Assembly (NCBI GenBank): GCA_045650705.1
Contig: JAZRRK010000002.1
Coordinates: 1 to 57,279, forward strand
Length of the DNA stretch: 57,279 nt
Source of the DNA: UMGS1781 sp045650705
GTDB taxonomy: Bacteria > Bacillota > Clostridia > TANB77 > CAG-508
Direction: 5' to 3'
Part shown: piece after piece, positions 1-8,442 of the stretch
Layout of the letters: each line of letters begins with the position of its first letter
Position numbering within the stretch: position 1 is the first letter of the stretch
Position numbers and translations under genes: made by a program
Notes under the pieces: model-generated
What the model saw: only the letters and a program-made list of their open reading frames with translations
Databases searched by the model: none
What the model was told of the DNA's origin: nothing

Positions 1-200
1 GGAATTATAAATAATTCATTCGTTATTAAATTAGCAGTTATCGATTCACCTACAAAATTATCGCTAGAATGTATATAATAATTAAAAAAACTTAATATTT
101 TATTTGTTCGATATATTAGTAAAACTATCAACACTGCCATAACAATATGAATTGGTTTAAATATTTTTATGAAAAATGCATATGGTTTTCTTAGTATCAT
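1..200 (-). CDS. Partial membrane protein (5' part only)
   Basis: The minus strand from 200 reads ATG ATA CTA AGA AAA and stays open to the window edge, giving at least 66 residues. The ATG sits 8 bases after an AAGGGAAG ribosome site. The protein begins MILRKPYAFFIKIFKPIH and then has one clear membrane segment (about residues 17-30, IHIVMAVLIVLLIY). The rest lies outside the window. I do not recognise the family. It is transcribed divergently from the scpA-xerD fusion, with about 190 bp of AT-rich shared upstream DNA (201-387) in which I see no other gene. Confidence 0.6.
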   Translation of the reverse strand, partial: MILRKPYAFFIKIFKPIHIVMAVLIVLLIYRTNKILSFFNYYIHSSDNFVGESITANLITNELFII

Positions 201-387
201 AATAACTTCCCTTCTATTCATAACAATTATACAATAAAGCAAAAAAAAAATAAAGATGTTTAATTTTTTTATAATAAATTTTAATGTTTTTAATTAAGGC
301 CATATTTTTCGTATCATATAAATAAAAATTAAAATAACTTTACATATTTTTTAAAATAAATTATAATATTTTAAGGAGTGGTAGAAT

Positions 388-1629
388 ATGGATTATAAAA
401 TAGATATACCAGAATTTGAAGGCCCACTTGATTTATTACTTCATTTAATAAAGCAAGAAAATATTGATATAAAAGATATTAGTATTGAAAAAGTAACAAA
501 ACAATATTTAGAATACATTAGTTTCATGGAAGAAATGAATTTAAATATTGCAAGTGAATATTTAGTCATGGCAGCAGAATTAATAGAAATAAAATCTTCA
601 TCTCTTTTACCTAAAACAGAGCAGACAGAAGATGATTTTGAAGAAAATTCCAAAGAAAATTTAATAAGAAGATTGTTAGATTATGAACAATATAAAAATT
701 TAACTACTGAATTCAGGAAGTTAGAGGAATATAGGAAAGAAATATATACTAAAGAACCTGATAATCTAATTGAATACAAAGATGATGAGAAAAATGTAGA
801 TTATGGTGTTAATTTAAATGATTTATTACAAGCGTTTGCTAATTTCACAGAACAAAAAGAATTACACAAACCACTTGATACTAAAATTACAAATAAAGAT
901 ATATTAGCATATCTAGATTACTTAAAAAGCTTGAATAAAAAGCCTTCTACAGTATCTAGACATTTAGCATCAATAAGATTATTTTATCAATATTTATTAA
1001 AAAATAAGGTAGTTAAAGAAGATCCTACTAATAAAATACAATCTCCAAAAATAGAAAAACGAGCTCCAAGTATTTTATCATCACAAGAAGTTTCTTTATT
1101 ATTGGAACAACCAAGTGGTGAAGATTTAAAAAGTATTAGAGATAAAGCTATGTTAGAAATGGCATATGCAACAGGAATGAGAGTTTCTGAAATGATATCG
1201 TTAGATGTTGATGATATTGATTTAGATAGTTCATCTGTAACTTGTAAAACTGAAAACAAACAAAGAATTATCCCTCTTGGAAAAATGTCTTTACAAGCAT
1301 TAAAGGAATACATAGAAAATGCTAGAAATAATTTAATAAGAAATGAAGATGAGAGAGCTTTATTTGTTAATATTAATGGTAAACGTTTAACACGTCAAGG
1401 ATTTTGGAAAATAATTAAATTCTATAAAGAACAAGCTCATATAACAAAAGAAATAACACCACACGTTTTAAGACATTCTTTTGCAACACATTTATTACAA
1501 AATGGTGCTGATTTAAAAGCAATTCAAACAATGCTTGGACATTCTGATATATCTTCTACACAAGTATATATGCAATTCCAAGATGATAGTATAAAGAATA
1601 TATATAAAAAAGCTCACCCAAGAGCATAA
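388..1629 (+). CDS. ScpA-XerD fusion: condensin-subunit N-terminal domain joined to tyrosine recombinase
   Basis: Residues 1 to about 165 match the SMC-binding N-terminal part of ScpA (FEGPLDLLLHLI, IASEYLVMAAELIEIKS, a LLQAF segment). ScpA normally continues to about 250 residues with a winged-helix domain that binds SMC and ScpB; that part is absent. From about residue 167 (ITNKDILAYLDYLKSLNK) the protein is XerD-like to its end at HPRA. It has R265 in TGMRVSE, K287, H359 and R362 in HVLRH, H385 in LGHS, and the nucleophile Y394. All catalytic residues are present, but the first XerD helices (about 45 residues) are missing. The join falls at KITNKD, a string plausible in both parents, so a deletion between neighbouring scpA and xerD genes by short homology is likely. 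RBS AAGGAG lies before the ATG. No scpB follows. A metagenome misassembly is the alternative. Confidence 0.85.
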   Translation: MDYKIDIPEFEGPLDLLLHLIKQENIDIKDISIEKVTKQYLEYISFMEEMNLNIASEYLVMAAELIEIKSSSLLPKTEQTEDDFEENSKENLIRRLLDYEQYKNLTTEFRKLEEYRKEIYTKEPDNLIEYKDDEKNVDYGVNLNDLLQAFANFTEQKELHKPLDTKITNKDILAYLDYLKSLNKKPSTVSRHLASIRLFYQYLLKNKVVKEDPTNKIQSPKIEKRAPSILSSQEVSLLLEQPSGEDLKSIRDKAMLEMAYATGMRVSEMISLDVDDIDLDSSSVTCKTENKQRIIPLGKMSLQALKEYIENARNNLIRNEDERALFVNINGKRLTRQGFWKIIKFYKEQAHITKEITPHVLRHSFATHLLQNGADLKAIQTMLGHSDISSTQVYMQFQDDSIKNIYKKAHPRA

Positions 1630-1640
1630 AAAGTGAGTAT

Positions 1641-1666
1641 AAAAAGACCTGAAAGGGTCTTTTTTG
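1641..1666 (+). terminator. Rho-independent terminator after the scpA-xerD fusion
   Basis: AAAAGACC / GGGTCTTTTTT hairpin with a short GAAA-type loop and a run of six T, starting 12 bases after the stop codon. Confidence 0.85.
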
Positions 1667-1740
1667 TTATGTAAAAAAGATTAGGTAATAATCATACAAT
1701 AAATCATACGTAAAATTTTTGAATTTTTTTTAAAAAAGTA

Positions 1741-1797
1741 TTGACTTTTTACGAACAAACGTTTATAATGTATTTACATCAAACGAAAGAATGTTCG
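1741..1797 (+). promoter_or_regulatory. SOS promoter with two LexA boxes
   Basis: A near-perfect sigma-A promoter: TTGACT at 1741-1746, a 17-bp spacer, TATAAT at 1764-1769. The spacer holds CGAACAAACGTTTA (1752-1765), which matches 13 of 14 positions of the Gram-positive LexA box CGAACRNRYGTTYC. A second box, CGAAAGAATGTTCG (1784-1797, 12 of 14), lies between the promoter and the ribosome site. LexA bound at either box would block initiation or early elongation, so the gene should be tightly off until DNA damage. Confidence 0.85.
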
Positions 1798-1811
1798 TGG
1801 GAGGAATTTAT

Positions 1812-2108
1812 ATGAAAATAGTTAATTTAAAAAAATTTATAAGAAGTTTATTTATTATATTATTAGGTATATTTATACTATCATTAATATGTTCAAAAGG
1901 AACTTTATCACATAAGGAATTAGAATATGAAAAATTATGCGTTACATCTGGAGATACCTTATGGAATATAGCTGAAGAGTTACAATCTAATAATGACTAT
2001 TATAAAAATAAAGATATACGTTATATAATTTCTGATGTAAAAAGTATTAATAACTTAGAATCAAGTAATTTATATATAGGCCAAGAACTAAGCGTTCCAA
2101 TAATTTAG
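1812..2108 (+). CDS. YneA-like SOS cell-division inhibitor (TM + LysM)
   Basis: A 98-residue protein with one N-terminal membrane segment (LFIILLGIFILSLIC) followed by a single LysM domain (VTSGDTLWNIAEEL to IGQELSVPII). This is the layout of Bacillus YneA, the SOS-induced protein that halts septation through its extracytoplasmic LysM region. I chose the ATG at 1812 because GGGAGG ends 7-8 bases before it. The earlier in-frame ATG at 1791 sits inside LexA box 2 and has no ribosome site. Regulation by LexA is very likely from the promoter. YneA usually lies beside lexA; here it lies between two Xer-type genes. A generic LysM protein is the alternative, but size, topology and SOS control all favour a YneA role. 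Confidence 0.8.
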   Translation: MKIVNLKKFIRSLFIILLGIFILSLICSKGTLSHKELEYEKLCVTSGDTLWNIAEELQSNNDYYKNKDIRYIISDVKSINNLESSNLYIGQELSVPII

Positions 2109-2117
2109 GCTACTGCT

Positions 2118-2156
2118 AAACCCCATAAGAGAAGATTCTTTCTCCTATGGGGTTTT
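2118..2156. terminator. Bidirectional terminator between convergent yneA-like and xerC-like genes
   Basis: Long hairpin with arms AACCCCATA and TATGGGGTT, flanked by A and T runs so that it can end transcripts on both strands. Confidence 0.85.
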
Positions 2157-2169
2157 GAATTAATACTTT

Positions 2170-3147
2170 TTATATTCTATTAGATAATGGATTACTCTCA
2201 ACCGCATCTCTAACACGTTCGTCATTAACATGGGTATATATTTCTGTTGTAGAAATACTTTCATGTCCTAATAGTTCTTGCAGAGCTCTTATATCAACAT
2301 TACCATATTGATACATAAGTGTTGCAGCAGTATGTCTTAATTTATGTACTGAATATTTTTTAGTATCTAAGCCTGCTTTTAATAGCTCTTTTTTTACAAT
2401 ATCTTGTACAGACCTATTACTAATTCTTTCTTTGCGTTCACTTAAGAACAGAGCATCACGAGAATTGTTTTTAACCCTATCATGTGGTCTAATAGATAAA
2501 TAATCTTTAATAACTTTCATACACGCTTTATTTAGATAAATAGTGCGTTCTTTATTACCTTTACCAATAACAGTCATCTTACTTTCTGAAAAATCTATAT
2601 CTGTAATATTAATATTAACTAATTCAGATAAACGCATTCCACAATTTAAGAATAGTGTAATAATTGCATAATCTCTAATATTATTTCTATTATCTTCATT
2701 TTGAGTTACATCTAAAAGTTTTTTACTTTCTTCAAGAGATAAGTATTTAGGCATTCTTTTACCAAGCTTAGGTGTTTCTAAATCTTGTGCTGGATTTATT
2801 TCTAATAATTTTGCTTTGCTAGTAAGATATTTAAAAAACACTCTAAGAGATGATATTTTTCTAGCACGTGTAGCAGGACTACTATTTAATTCTCTAGCCA
2901 TATATGATATATATCCATGAATATCTTGAAGAGTAATTTTTTTTATAATAGATATATTCATATCATTAATTTTTATATTCTTAAAATCCTTTTCATTACT
3001 TAATTTAAATTGCTTTTTCATATATTTTAAAAAGTTTGATATATCATAATTATATTCTTTAACAGTATTTGGAGACTTATTAAGAATAGTAATTGTATAA
3101 TCTAAAAATGAATTAACAAATTCAGGATTGTCTTCACGTTCAATCAT
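2170..3147 (-). CDS. XerC/XerD-family tyrosine recombinase
   Basis: 325 residues with an N-terminal core-binding domain (about 1-125) and a C-terminal catalytic domain. It has the full active-site set: R in CGMRLSELV, K in GKGNKER, H and R in HKLRH, H in LGHESIS and Y in EIYTHV. I chose the ATG at 3147 because GAGG lies 8 bases upstream; a GTG nine bases earlier overlaps that ribosome site. It resembles the recombinases at 51817 and 52844 (shared PKYLSLEESKKLL and LFLS-R-RIS strings), so these three form one family within the window. It could be a chromosomal Xer protein or the relic integrase of an older insertion at the same locus. It is divergent from the VIT1 gene. Confidence 0.85.
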   Translation of the reverse strand: MIEREDNPEFVNSFLDYTITILNKSPNTVKEYNYDISNFLKYMKKQFKLSNEKDFKNIKINDMNISIIKKITLQDIHGYISYMARELNSSPATRARKISSLRVFFKYLTSKAKLLEINPAQDLETPKLGKRMPKYLSLEESKKLLDVTQNEDNRNNIRDYAIITLFLNCGMRLSELVNINITDIDFSESKMTVIGKGNKERTIYLNKACMKVIKDYLSIRPHDRVKNNSRDALFLSERKERISNRSVQDIVKKELLKAGLDTKKYSVHKLRHTAATLMYQYGNVDIRALQELLGHESISTTEIYTHVNDERVRDAVESNPLSNRI

Positions 3148-3228
3148 ATTAAACACCTCATATATATTTATACAATATATTTTGAAATTTGAAAATAGTT
3201 TTTAATAAAAAAATGATAATTAGTTTTA

Positions 3229-3257
3229 TTGCCAAAAAAGTAAATTTATGCTATATT
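3229..3257 (+). promoter_or_regulatory. Promoter of the VIT1 gene
   Basis: TTGCCA (3229-3234), 17-bp spacer, TATATT (3252-3257), 38 bases before the ATG. Confidence 0.55.
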
Positions 3258-3295
3258 ATTTATGAAAAATCATTTTCAAGAATGGAGTGAAAAAA

Positions 3296-4183
3296 ATGAG
3301 TACAAAACAAATAAGCAATGAACTAATTAAGTTAGTAAAAAAGGCACAATTTGACGAAGAACAAGGTGCAATCTTATATGAATTTATGGCCAAAAAAGAA
3401 AAAAATGAAGAAAACAAAAAATTGTTAATACAAATGTCAAAAGACGAAAAAAAACATGCAGAAGTATGGAAAAGCATTACAAAGAAGAACCTAAAGCCAA
3501 GTAGATTATCAATTTTTAAATTTAAATTTCTAACTATAATTATGGGAATAACGTTCGTTATAAAGACAATGCAGAAAAAAGAAAATTTAGCACAACATGA
3601 ATACAAAAAAATGATGGAAGAATTACCAGAAGCAGCTAAAATGTTAGAAGATGAGAGAAGACATGAAAAAGAATTATATAATATGATAGATGAAGAAAGA
3701 TTAAATTATATAGGAGCAATGGTATTAGGATTAAATGATGCATTAGTAGAATTAACTGGTGCTATTGCTGGCGTAACTTTTGCCCTAGTAAATACAAGGT
3801 TAGTTGCGTTAACAGGAATAATAACAGGTATATCTGCAACATTTTCAATGACTGCATCAAATTATTTAGCAGAAAGAGCGGATAATAACCCTAAAGCTTT
3901 GAAATCAAGTATTTATACAGGTATGGCATATCTTATTACAGTTGCATTACTTGTATTGCCATATTTGCTACTTCCTGCACAAATGTATATAATAGCATTT
4001 GCAATAATGATAGCTACAGTAATATTAATAATAATGTTCTTTAATTACTATATATCAGTGGCAAAAGAAGAACCTTTCCTTAAAAATTTCGCAACCATGA
4101 CAATAATTTCTCTATCAGTTGCAGTAATTTCATATGTAATAGGAATACTTGCAAAAAATCTACTTGGAATAGATTCGATATAA
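3296..4183 (+). CDS. Ferritin-like/rubrerythrin domain fused to VIT1/CCC1 metal transporter
   Basis: 295 residues. The N-terminal half (about 10-130) is a four-helix ferritin-like domain with repeated E and ExxH positions (DEEQGAILYEFMA, DEKKHAEVW, EDERRHEKELY) that would bind a di-iron centre. The C-terminal half carries VIT1/CCC1 features (LGLNDALVELTGAIAGVTFAL, TGIITGISATFSMTASNYLAERAD) and five membrane segments. Related proteins export iron or manganese across the cytoplasmic membrane. Start ATG 3296 follows GGAG by 8 bases; the GTG at 3287 overlaps that ribosome site. A role in metal tolerance is inferred from the family, not from neighbours. Confidence 0.85.
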   Translation: MSTKQISNELIKLVKKAQFDEEQGAILYEFMAKKEKNEENKKLLIQMSKDEKKHAEVWKSITKKNLKPSRLSIFKFKFLTIIMGITFVIKTMQKKENLAQHEYKKMMEELPEAAKMLEDERRHEKELYNMIDEERLNYIGAMVLGLNDALVELTGAIAGVTFALVNTRLVALTGIITGISATFSMTASNYLAERADNNPKALKSSIYTGMAYLITVALLVLPYLLLPAQMYIIAFAIMIATVILIIMFFNYYISVAKEEPFLKNFATMTIISLSVAVISYVIGILAKNLLGIDSI

Positions 4184-4306
4184 AGGATAAATTTATATAA
4201 GTAAAAAATCTGGTAGAGTAGATAAAGATATCATTGAAATAAATTAATATATTTATTGTTTTTTGTTTTTTATTATGATATTATAAATAAAAAAGGGGGA
4301 TAAAAA

Positions 4307-4642
4307 ATGGAAAAATCAAAAATAGATTTATATCTAGCAACAACTGCAAAATACTTTGAACCAACAGCAATTCCAATAATTAGACAAAAATTAGAAAATG
4401 CATCAGATGATGTTTTCTTCTCACTTCAAGCTATAGAATTAAAAGACCCAACTACAATATTGTTAATTTCAATTTTTTTAGGTGCTTTGGGAATAGATAG
4501 GTTTATGATAGGTGATACAGCTACTGGAGTACTAAAATTATTAACAGGTGGATTATGTGGAATATTAACACTTATTGATTGGTTTACAATTAGTCAAAAA
4601 GCAAAACAAGTTAATTTATCTAAAATAAGCATGATAGTATAG
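4307..4642 (+). CDS. TM2 domain protein
   Basis: 111 residues. A TM2 domain occupies about 50-105: a membrane helix, GALGIDRFMIGDTATGVLKL, then GGLCGILTLIDWFTI, a second helix. The DRF-like turn between helices is the family signature. The N-terminal 45 residues are soluble and cytoplasmic in appearance. RBS GGGGG precedes the ATG. The stop is one base before the next gene's ATG, so the pair is cotranscribed. TM2 proteins are small membrane proteins of unclear biochemical role. Confidence 0.8.
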   Translation: MEKSKIDLYLATTAKYFEPTAIPIIRQKLENASDDVFFSLQAIELKDPTTILLISIFLGALGIDRFMIGDTATGVLKLLTGGLCGILTLIDWFTISQKAKQVNLSKISMIV

Positions 4643-4643
4643 T

Positions 4644-5024
4644 ATGAAAAAGAATAAAATTATTAAATATATAATAACTAATACTATATTATTAGCTATT
4701 ATATATTTATTTTATTTTCTCGAAAAACGAATATGTCTGACATATAATATATTTAATATTCCATGTCCAGGATGCGGATTAACAAGATCAATAAGTTGTT
4801 TATTAAATGGGAATATACTAATGTCAATAAAATATAATATAATTACTATTCCATTATTAATAGGATATACTATATTTTCTTTTTGGTATATAATCGACAT
4901 AATAATAAATCAAAATACTTTAAAAAATTTTATAGAGAAAAATAAAAAGATAATAATATTATTATGTGTTTGTTTTTTTACTTTAAGTTTTATTAAAAAC
5001 TTAAATAATCCTTTGTTATATTGA
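4644..5024 (+). CDS. DUF2752 membrane protein
   Basis: 126 residues with three predicted membrane helices and the DUF2752 signature PCPGCGLTRSISCLLNGN directly after the first helix. TM2 and DUF2752 genes are often neighbours, as here (one base apart). The function is unknown; the CPxCG motif hints at metal binding or thiol chemistry at the membrane. A clear terminator follows at 5044, marking the end of the left chromosomal block. Confidence 0.8.
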   Translation: MKKNKIIKYIITNTILLAIIYLFYFLEKRICLTYNIFNIPCPGCGLTRSISCLLNGNILMSIKYNIITIPLLIGYTIFSFWYIIDIIINQNTLKNFIEKNKKIIILLCVCFFTLSFIKNLNNPLLY

Positions 5025-5043
5025 AATATAAAACCTGTGTATT

Positions 5044-5069
5044 AGAGCTAAGAAATTAGCTCTTTTTTT
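5044..5069 (+). terminator. Terminator after the DUF2752 gene
   Basis: Perfect 8-bp stem AGAGCTAA / TTAGCTCT with a GAAA loop and seven T. Confidence 0.9.
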
Positions 5070-5085
5070 GATACCTAAAAACAGT

Positions 5086-5747
5086 AGAGTAGGAGAGAGG
5101 ACTTCAATAAAATCATATAAAATTTTAAAACCGAACATTTGTTGGTTGTAAAATTTATATATAATTTGTAAATATTTTTACTATATTTAATTACAACTAT
5201 TACTTACAAAGCTTCAAAATCGTTTTTAAACCAATTTATTATAATTAATATAAAATTTATCATTTAATAATATAAATTCTATTTAAATTCAATTTTAAGA
5301 TTAATCAAAATATAATTCATAGATTTTTATATTAAAATTATGTAATATTTATGATTCTTGTAAATCCATAAAAATGCTGAAAAATGGACGAAAAAGCGAC
5401 GCACGAGAATCGATTTTAAGCCGTTTTTATTTTTAAGGCATATAGTTTGTTGTCTGCAAAATAAGGCAAAATAAGCGATTTGAAGGATTTGCGAAATTTT
5501 GATAAAAATTTAAGAACTAATATAAAAATTATATAGAAATAATATTTAATTATAAATGAAAATTAAAATTACAAAAATTAGACGCTTTAAAATTAGATTT
5601 AAGACATTTTATTAAAGAAGTATAATATAAGTTATTAAATAAGAAAGCTAGTACCAAGCGGATAGGTTTAGCGAGATAGTGGTAGTGGACACCGATAGAG
5701 GCAGTCCATATATTTTACTCCTACTCCTTTTTGCACAAAACTTTGAT
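5086..5747 (+). repeat. Left copy of long non-coding repeat (possible large RNA or recombinase arm-site array)
   Basis: About 660 bp with no convincing ORF. It starts with GAGTAGGAG (5087-5095) and ends with the exact complement CTCCTACTC (5718-5726), so the ends could pair. Inside are degenerate repeats of one unit. The best copy is at 5397-5455 (GACGCACGAGAATCGATTTT, then GGCATATAGTTTGTTGTCT). Weaker copies lie at about 5211 and 5581, spaced about 185 bp. A GGACACCG block at about 5688 precedes the 3' end. The same order of blocks recurs at 54535-55433. It may be a large structured RNA, a MITE-like element or an array of recombinase binding sites; I cannot decide which. Confidence 0.7.
5726..5747. 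other. Putative attL core
   Basis: 22-bp sequence (core TTTTTGCACAAAACTTTG) identical to 55412-55433. Identity to the right copy stops exactly after 5747. The left half-hairpin TTGCACAAAA (5731-5740) lacks its partner here, as expected if the element inserted within the hairpin. Confidence 0.65.
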
Positions 5748-5941
5748 AATACACCACTTTTCCGCAACTTTTTTATATAAAACAAACAATTAAATATCAA
5801 AAAACGAAATATAATAAGAATAAAATTTTTAATTTTTCAAAAATATAGTTATTGAAATAATATCTAACATGAAAGTTAATTAAGTAAAATTGATTAGCTT
5901 TATTTTGCCTTCTTAAAATTTTTTAAGGAGGTTTTTAATTT

Positions 5942-6556
5942 ATGAAAGAAAAAATTAAAAGAATTGAAGAAAAATATGATGCACAAGAAAAGGTATTAGA
6001 TTCATATAGGTTTAGAGAGTTAGATACAAGAACATTACATCAATCTGTAAAATCAATGCTTGTTAATACAACGAATGATTGCATAAAATTTGAATGTGCA
6101 ATGGATCCTGAAACATCAAAAATAAGTTTCCTAATGCAAAAAGAAAATTTAACAGAAGAAGAATATAAAGATTTGAAACATGCTCAAAATAGATTGAAAA
6201 TCGCATTACATTCAGCACAAATATCTGAAGAAGCATTAAGAAATTTACTTTTTGAAATGATGTTGTGTGATGAAATAAAATATGCATTTAAACAAGATAT
6301 TCCAGAATTATATGAAGGGCTATATTATATGATAGATATTGAAGATGAAATATTAGATATATTAGTCCCAGAATTAGCAGAACAATATGAAACAAATTAT
6401 AAAACAATTTGCTCAATTATAAGTGGTTGTATAAATGAATTTGTTGATAATGCAGAAGAATATATTGATGACATTGAAGAAAGAGATTTGTATAAAGAAT
6501 TCGTTGAATACAGAGAAGAATGGCGAAAGAAAAGAGAGGCGAAAGAAAATGAGTAA
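5942..6556 (+). CDS. Hypothetical protein, first gene of the partition operon
   Basis: 204 residues, highly charged and largely helical, with no membrane segment and no motif I recognise. RBS AAGGAGG precedes the ATG. Its 3' end overlaps parA by 8 bases, so it is translationally coupled to parA and parB and is probably an accessory partition or replication-control protein of the ICE. This role is inference from position only. The 194 bp upstream (5748-5941) is AT-rich leader DNA. Confidence 0.7.
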   Translation: MKEKIKRIEEKYDAQEKVLDSYRFRELDTRTLHQSVKSMLVNTTNDCIKFECAMDPETSKISFLMQKENLTEEEYKDLKHAQNRLKIALHSAQISEEALRNLLFEMMLCDEIKYAFKQDIPELYEGLYYMIDIEDEILDILVPELAEQYETNYKTICSIISGCINEFVDNAEEYIDDIEERDLYKEFVEYREEWRKKREAKENE

Positions 6557-7367
6557 GATAATAGCAATTGCAAATCAAAAAGGTGGAGTTGGTAAAACAA
6601 CTACCACTTTTTCTTTAGGTGTTGCTCTTGCTAAACAAGGTAAAAAAGTATTACTCATTGATGCAGATCCACAAGGAGATTTAACAACATGCATGGGATA
6701 TTATAATCAAGATGAAATGCAAAATACAATTGGAACATTAATGTTAGATTCTATTAACGATAATGAAATAAAAGCAGAAGAAACAATATTACATCATAAA
6801 GAAAATATAGATTTAATTCCTGCTAATTTAGATTTATCAGCAATAGAGTTTTCTTTAGTAAATGCGATGAGTAGAGAGTTTACTCTTAAAAATTCAATAA
6901 GAGCAATAAAAGATAAATATGATTACATATTGATTGATTGTATGCCAAGTTTAGGTATGATAACAATTAATGCATTAGCATGTAGTGATAAAATTATAAT
7001 ACCAGTACAAGGAGAATATTTAGCAGCAAAAGGTATGGGACATCTTTTTAAAACAGTAAATAGAGTTCAAAAACAGATAAATCCAAATTTGAAAATTGGT
7101 GGTGTATTACTTACATTGGTAGATAAAAGAACAAATCTATCAAAAGATGTTAGAAATACATTAGATGAAAATTATGGACAGTATGTAAAGATATATAATA
7201 CAGAAATACCAAAGGCAATTAATACTGCAAAATCAACTTCTACTGGAAAAAGTATATTTGAATTTGATAATAAAAGTCCTGTTGCTGATGCATATAAAAA
7301 TCTAGCAAAGGAGGTATTAGAAAATGAAAGAACAAGAATCAAAAATGATACTTCCAAAGTTAGATGA
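6549..7367 (+). CDS. parA: ParA-family partition ATPase
   Basis: 272 residues starting MSKIIAIANQKGGVGKTTTT, with the deviant Walker A motif KGGVGKTT at about 10-17, LLIDADPQGDLT (Walker A') and YILIDCMPSLGMITINAL (Walker B). Such ATPases bind nucleoid DNA and move or stabilise the ParB-bound element. I used ATG 6549, which overlaps the upstream stop; the open frame extends further up but without a better start. It overlaps parB by 44 bases. In ICEs of this type, ParAB stabilises the excised circular form. Confidence 0.92.
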   Translation: MSKIIAIANQKGGVGKTTTTFSLGVALAKQGKKVLLIDADPQGDLTTCMGYYNQDEMQNTIGTLMLDSINDNEIKAEETILHHKENIDLIPANLDLSAIEFSLVNAMSREFTLKNSIRAIKDKYDYILIDCMPSLGMITINALACSDKIIIPVQGEYLAAKGMGHLFKTVNRVQKQINPNLKIGGVLLTLVDKRTNLSKDVRNTLDENYGQYVKIYNTEIPKAINTAKSTSTGKSIFEFDNKSPVADAYKNLAKEVLENERTRIKNDTSKVR

Positions 7368-8274
7368 TTTATTCACTACTCAAGAACAAAGAGATTATGA
7401 AAATGCTGAAAAAGTAGAATTTATTGATATAAATAAAATATCAGATTTTCCTAATCATCCATTTAAAGTTAGAAATGATGATAAAATGCAAGACATGGTT
7501 AAAAGTGTTAAAACTTATGGAGTAATAATGCCAACAATAGTTAGACCAAAAGAAGATGGAACTTATGAAATGATTTCTGGACATAGAAGAAAGAAAGCAT
7601 GCCAACTTGCAGGAGTAGAAAAAATAAAATGTATTGTAAGAAATCTAACAGATGATGAAGCAACTATTCTTATGGTAGATAGCAACATTCAAAGAGAAGA
7701 AGTTTTACCAAGTGAAAAAGCATTTGCTTATAAATTAAAATTAGAAGCCATGAAACATCAAGGTAAAAAAATCGAATTTGATGAAAACGAAACTTCCCGA
7801 CCAATGGACGGAAAGTTAGAAAGTGCAGAAATAATGGGACAAGAAATGGGAGAAAGTGCTAGAACTATACAAAGATATGTTAGATTAACTTATTTGATTC
7901 CAGAATTATTGGAAGAAGTTGATAATAAGCGAATTGCTTTTAGACCAGCTGTTGAACTATCATATTTAGATGAAGATTTTCAATATATTGTACTAAATAA
8001 ATTAGAATATGATGAAGTTTCGCCAAGTTTAAGTCAAGCTATAACTCTAAAGAAAATGCAACAAGAAGGAACAATAACAGAAGAAAAAATAGAAAACTTA
8101 TTAGATAAAGAAAAACCAAATCAAAAAGAATTTATTAAAATTCACAATGAAAGAATTGAAAAATACATACCAACTAAAATAAAAGAGTCTGGTAAAGTAG
8201 AAGAATTTATAATTCAGTGTGTGGAAGAACACAATAAGCGAGAAAAATTAAGACAAGAAAGAAACTCAAGATAA
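7324..8274 (+). CDS. parB: ParB/RepB/Spo0J-family partition protein
   Basis: 316 residues. The ParB/Srx nuclease-like N-terminal domain (about 30-125) includes PFKVRNDDKMQDMVKSVK, the catalytic-type loop ISGHRRKKA, and VDSNIQREEVLPSEKAFA. An HTH region follows (GESARTIQRYVRLTYLIPEL, about 178-200). The C-terminal part is charged and probably dimerising. RBS AAAGGAGG precedes the start, inside parA. It would bind a parS-like centromere; I found no perfect parS, though the long repeat upstream at 5086-5747 is a candidate region. Confidence 0.9.
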   Translation: MKEQESKMILPKLDDLFTTQEQRDYENAEKVEFIDINKISDFPNHPFKVRNDDKMQDMVKSVKTYGVIMPTIVRPKEDGTYEMISGHRRKKACQLAGVEKIKCIVRNLTDDEATILMVDSNIQREEVLPSEKAFAYKLKLEAMKHQGKKIEFDENETSRPMDGKLESAEIMGQEMGESARTIQRYVRLTYLIPELLEEVDNKRIAFRPAVELSYLDEDFQYIVLNKLEYDEVSPSLSQAITLKKMQQEGTITEEKIENLLDKEKPNQKEFIKIHNERIEKYIPTKIKESGKVEEFIIQCVEEHNKREKLRQERNSR

Positions 8275-8281
8275 TAAATGT

Positions 8282-8313
8282 GTTCACACAAGATTTTTAT
8301 GTGTGAACCTTTT
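8282..8313 (+). terminator. Terminator after parB
   Basis: Perfect 9-bp stem GTTCACACA / TGTGTGAAC followed by a short T run. Confidence 0.75.
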
Positions 8314-8442
8314 ACGATTTTTCCCTTACAATCCCTTTTAATACATACTATAATACAAACTAAAAGATATATATTATTTATTATACATTTGTTATATTAT
8401 ATAATAATATTATAATTAAAATAAAAGGAGATGATGTAAGTT

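Noticed and set aside
1791..1811. Upstream ATG as start of the YneA-like gene
   Set aside because: It lies inside the second LexA box, has no ribosome site, and would include the GGGAGG that serves ATG 1812.
5131..5144. CGAACATTTGTT in the left repeat as a further SOS operator
   Set aside because: The matching block in the right copy (54729) is degraded to GTCG and neither is near a promoter and gene start. It is more likely a conserved block of the repeat itself.
5086..5747. CRISPR array
   Set aside because: The internal units are degenerate, irregularly spaced at about 157-192 bp, and there are no cas genes.
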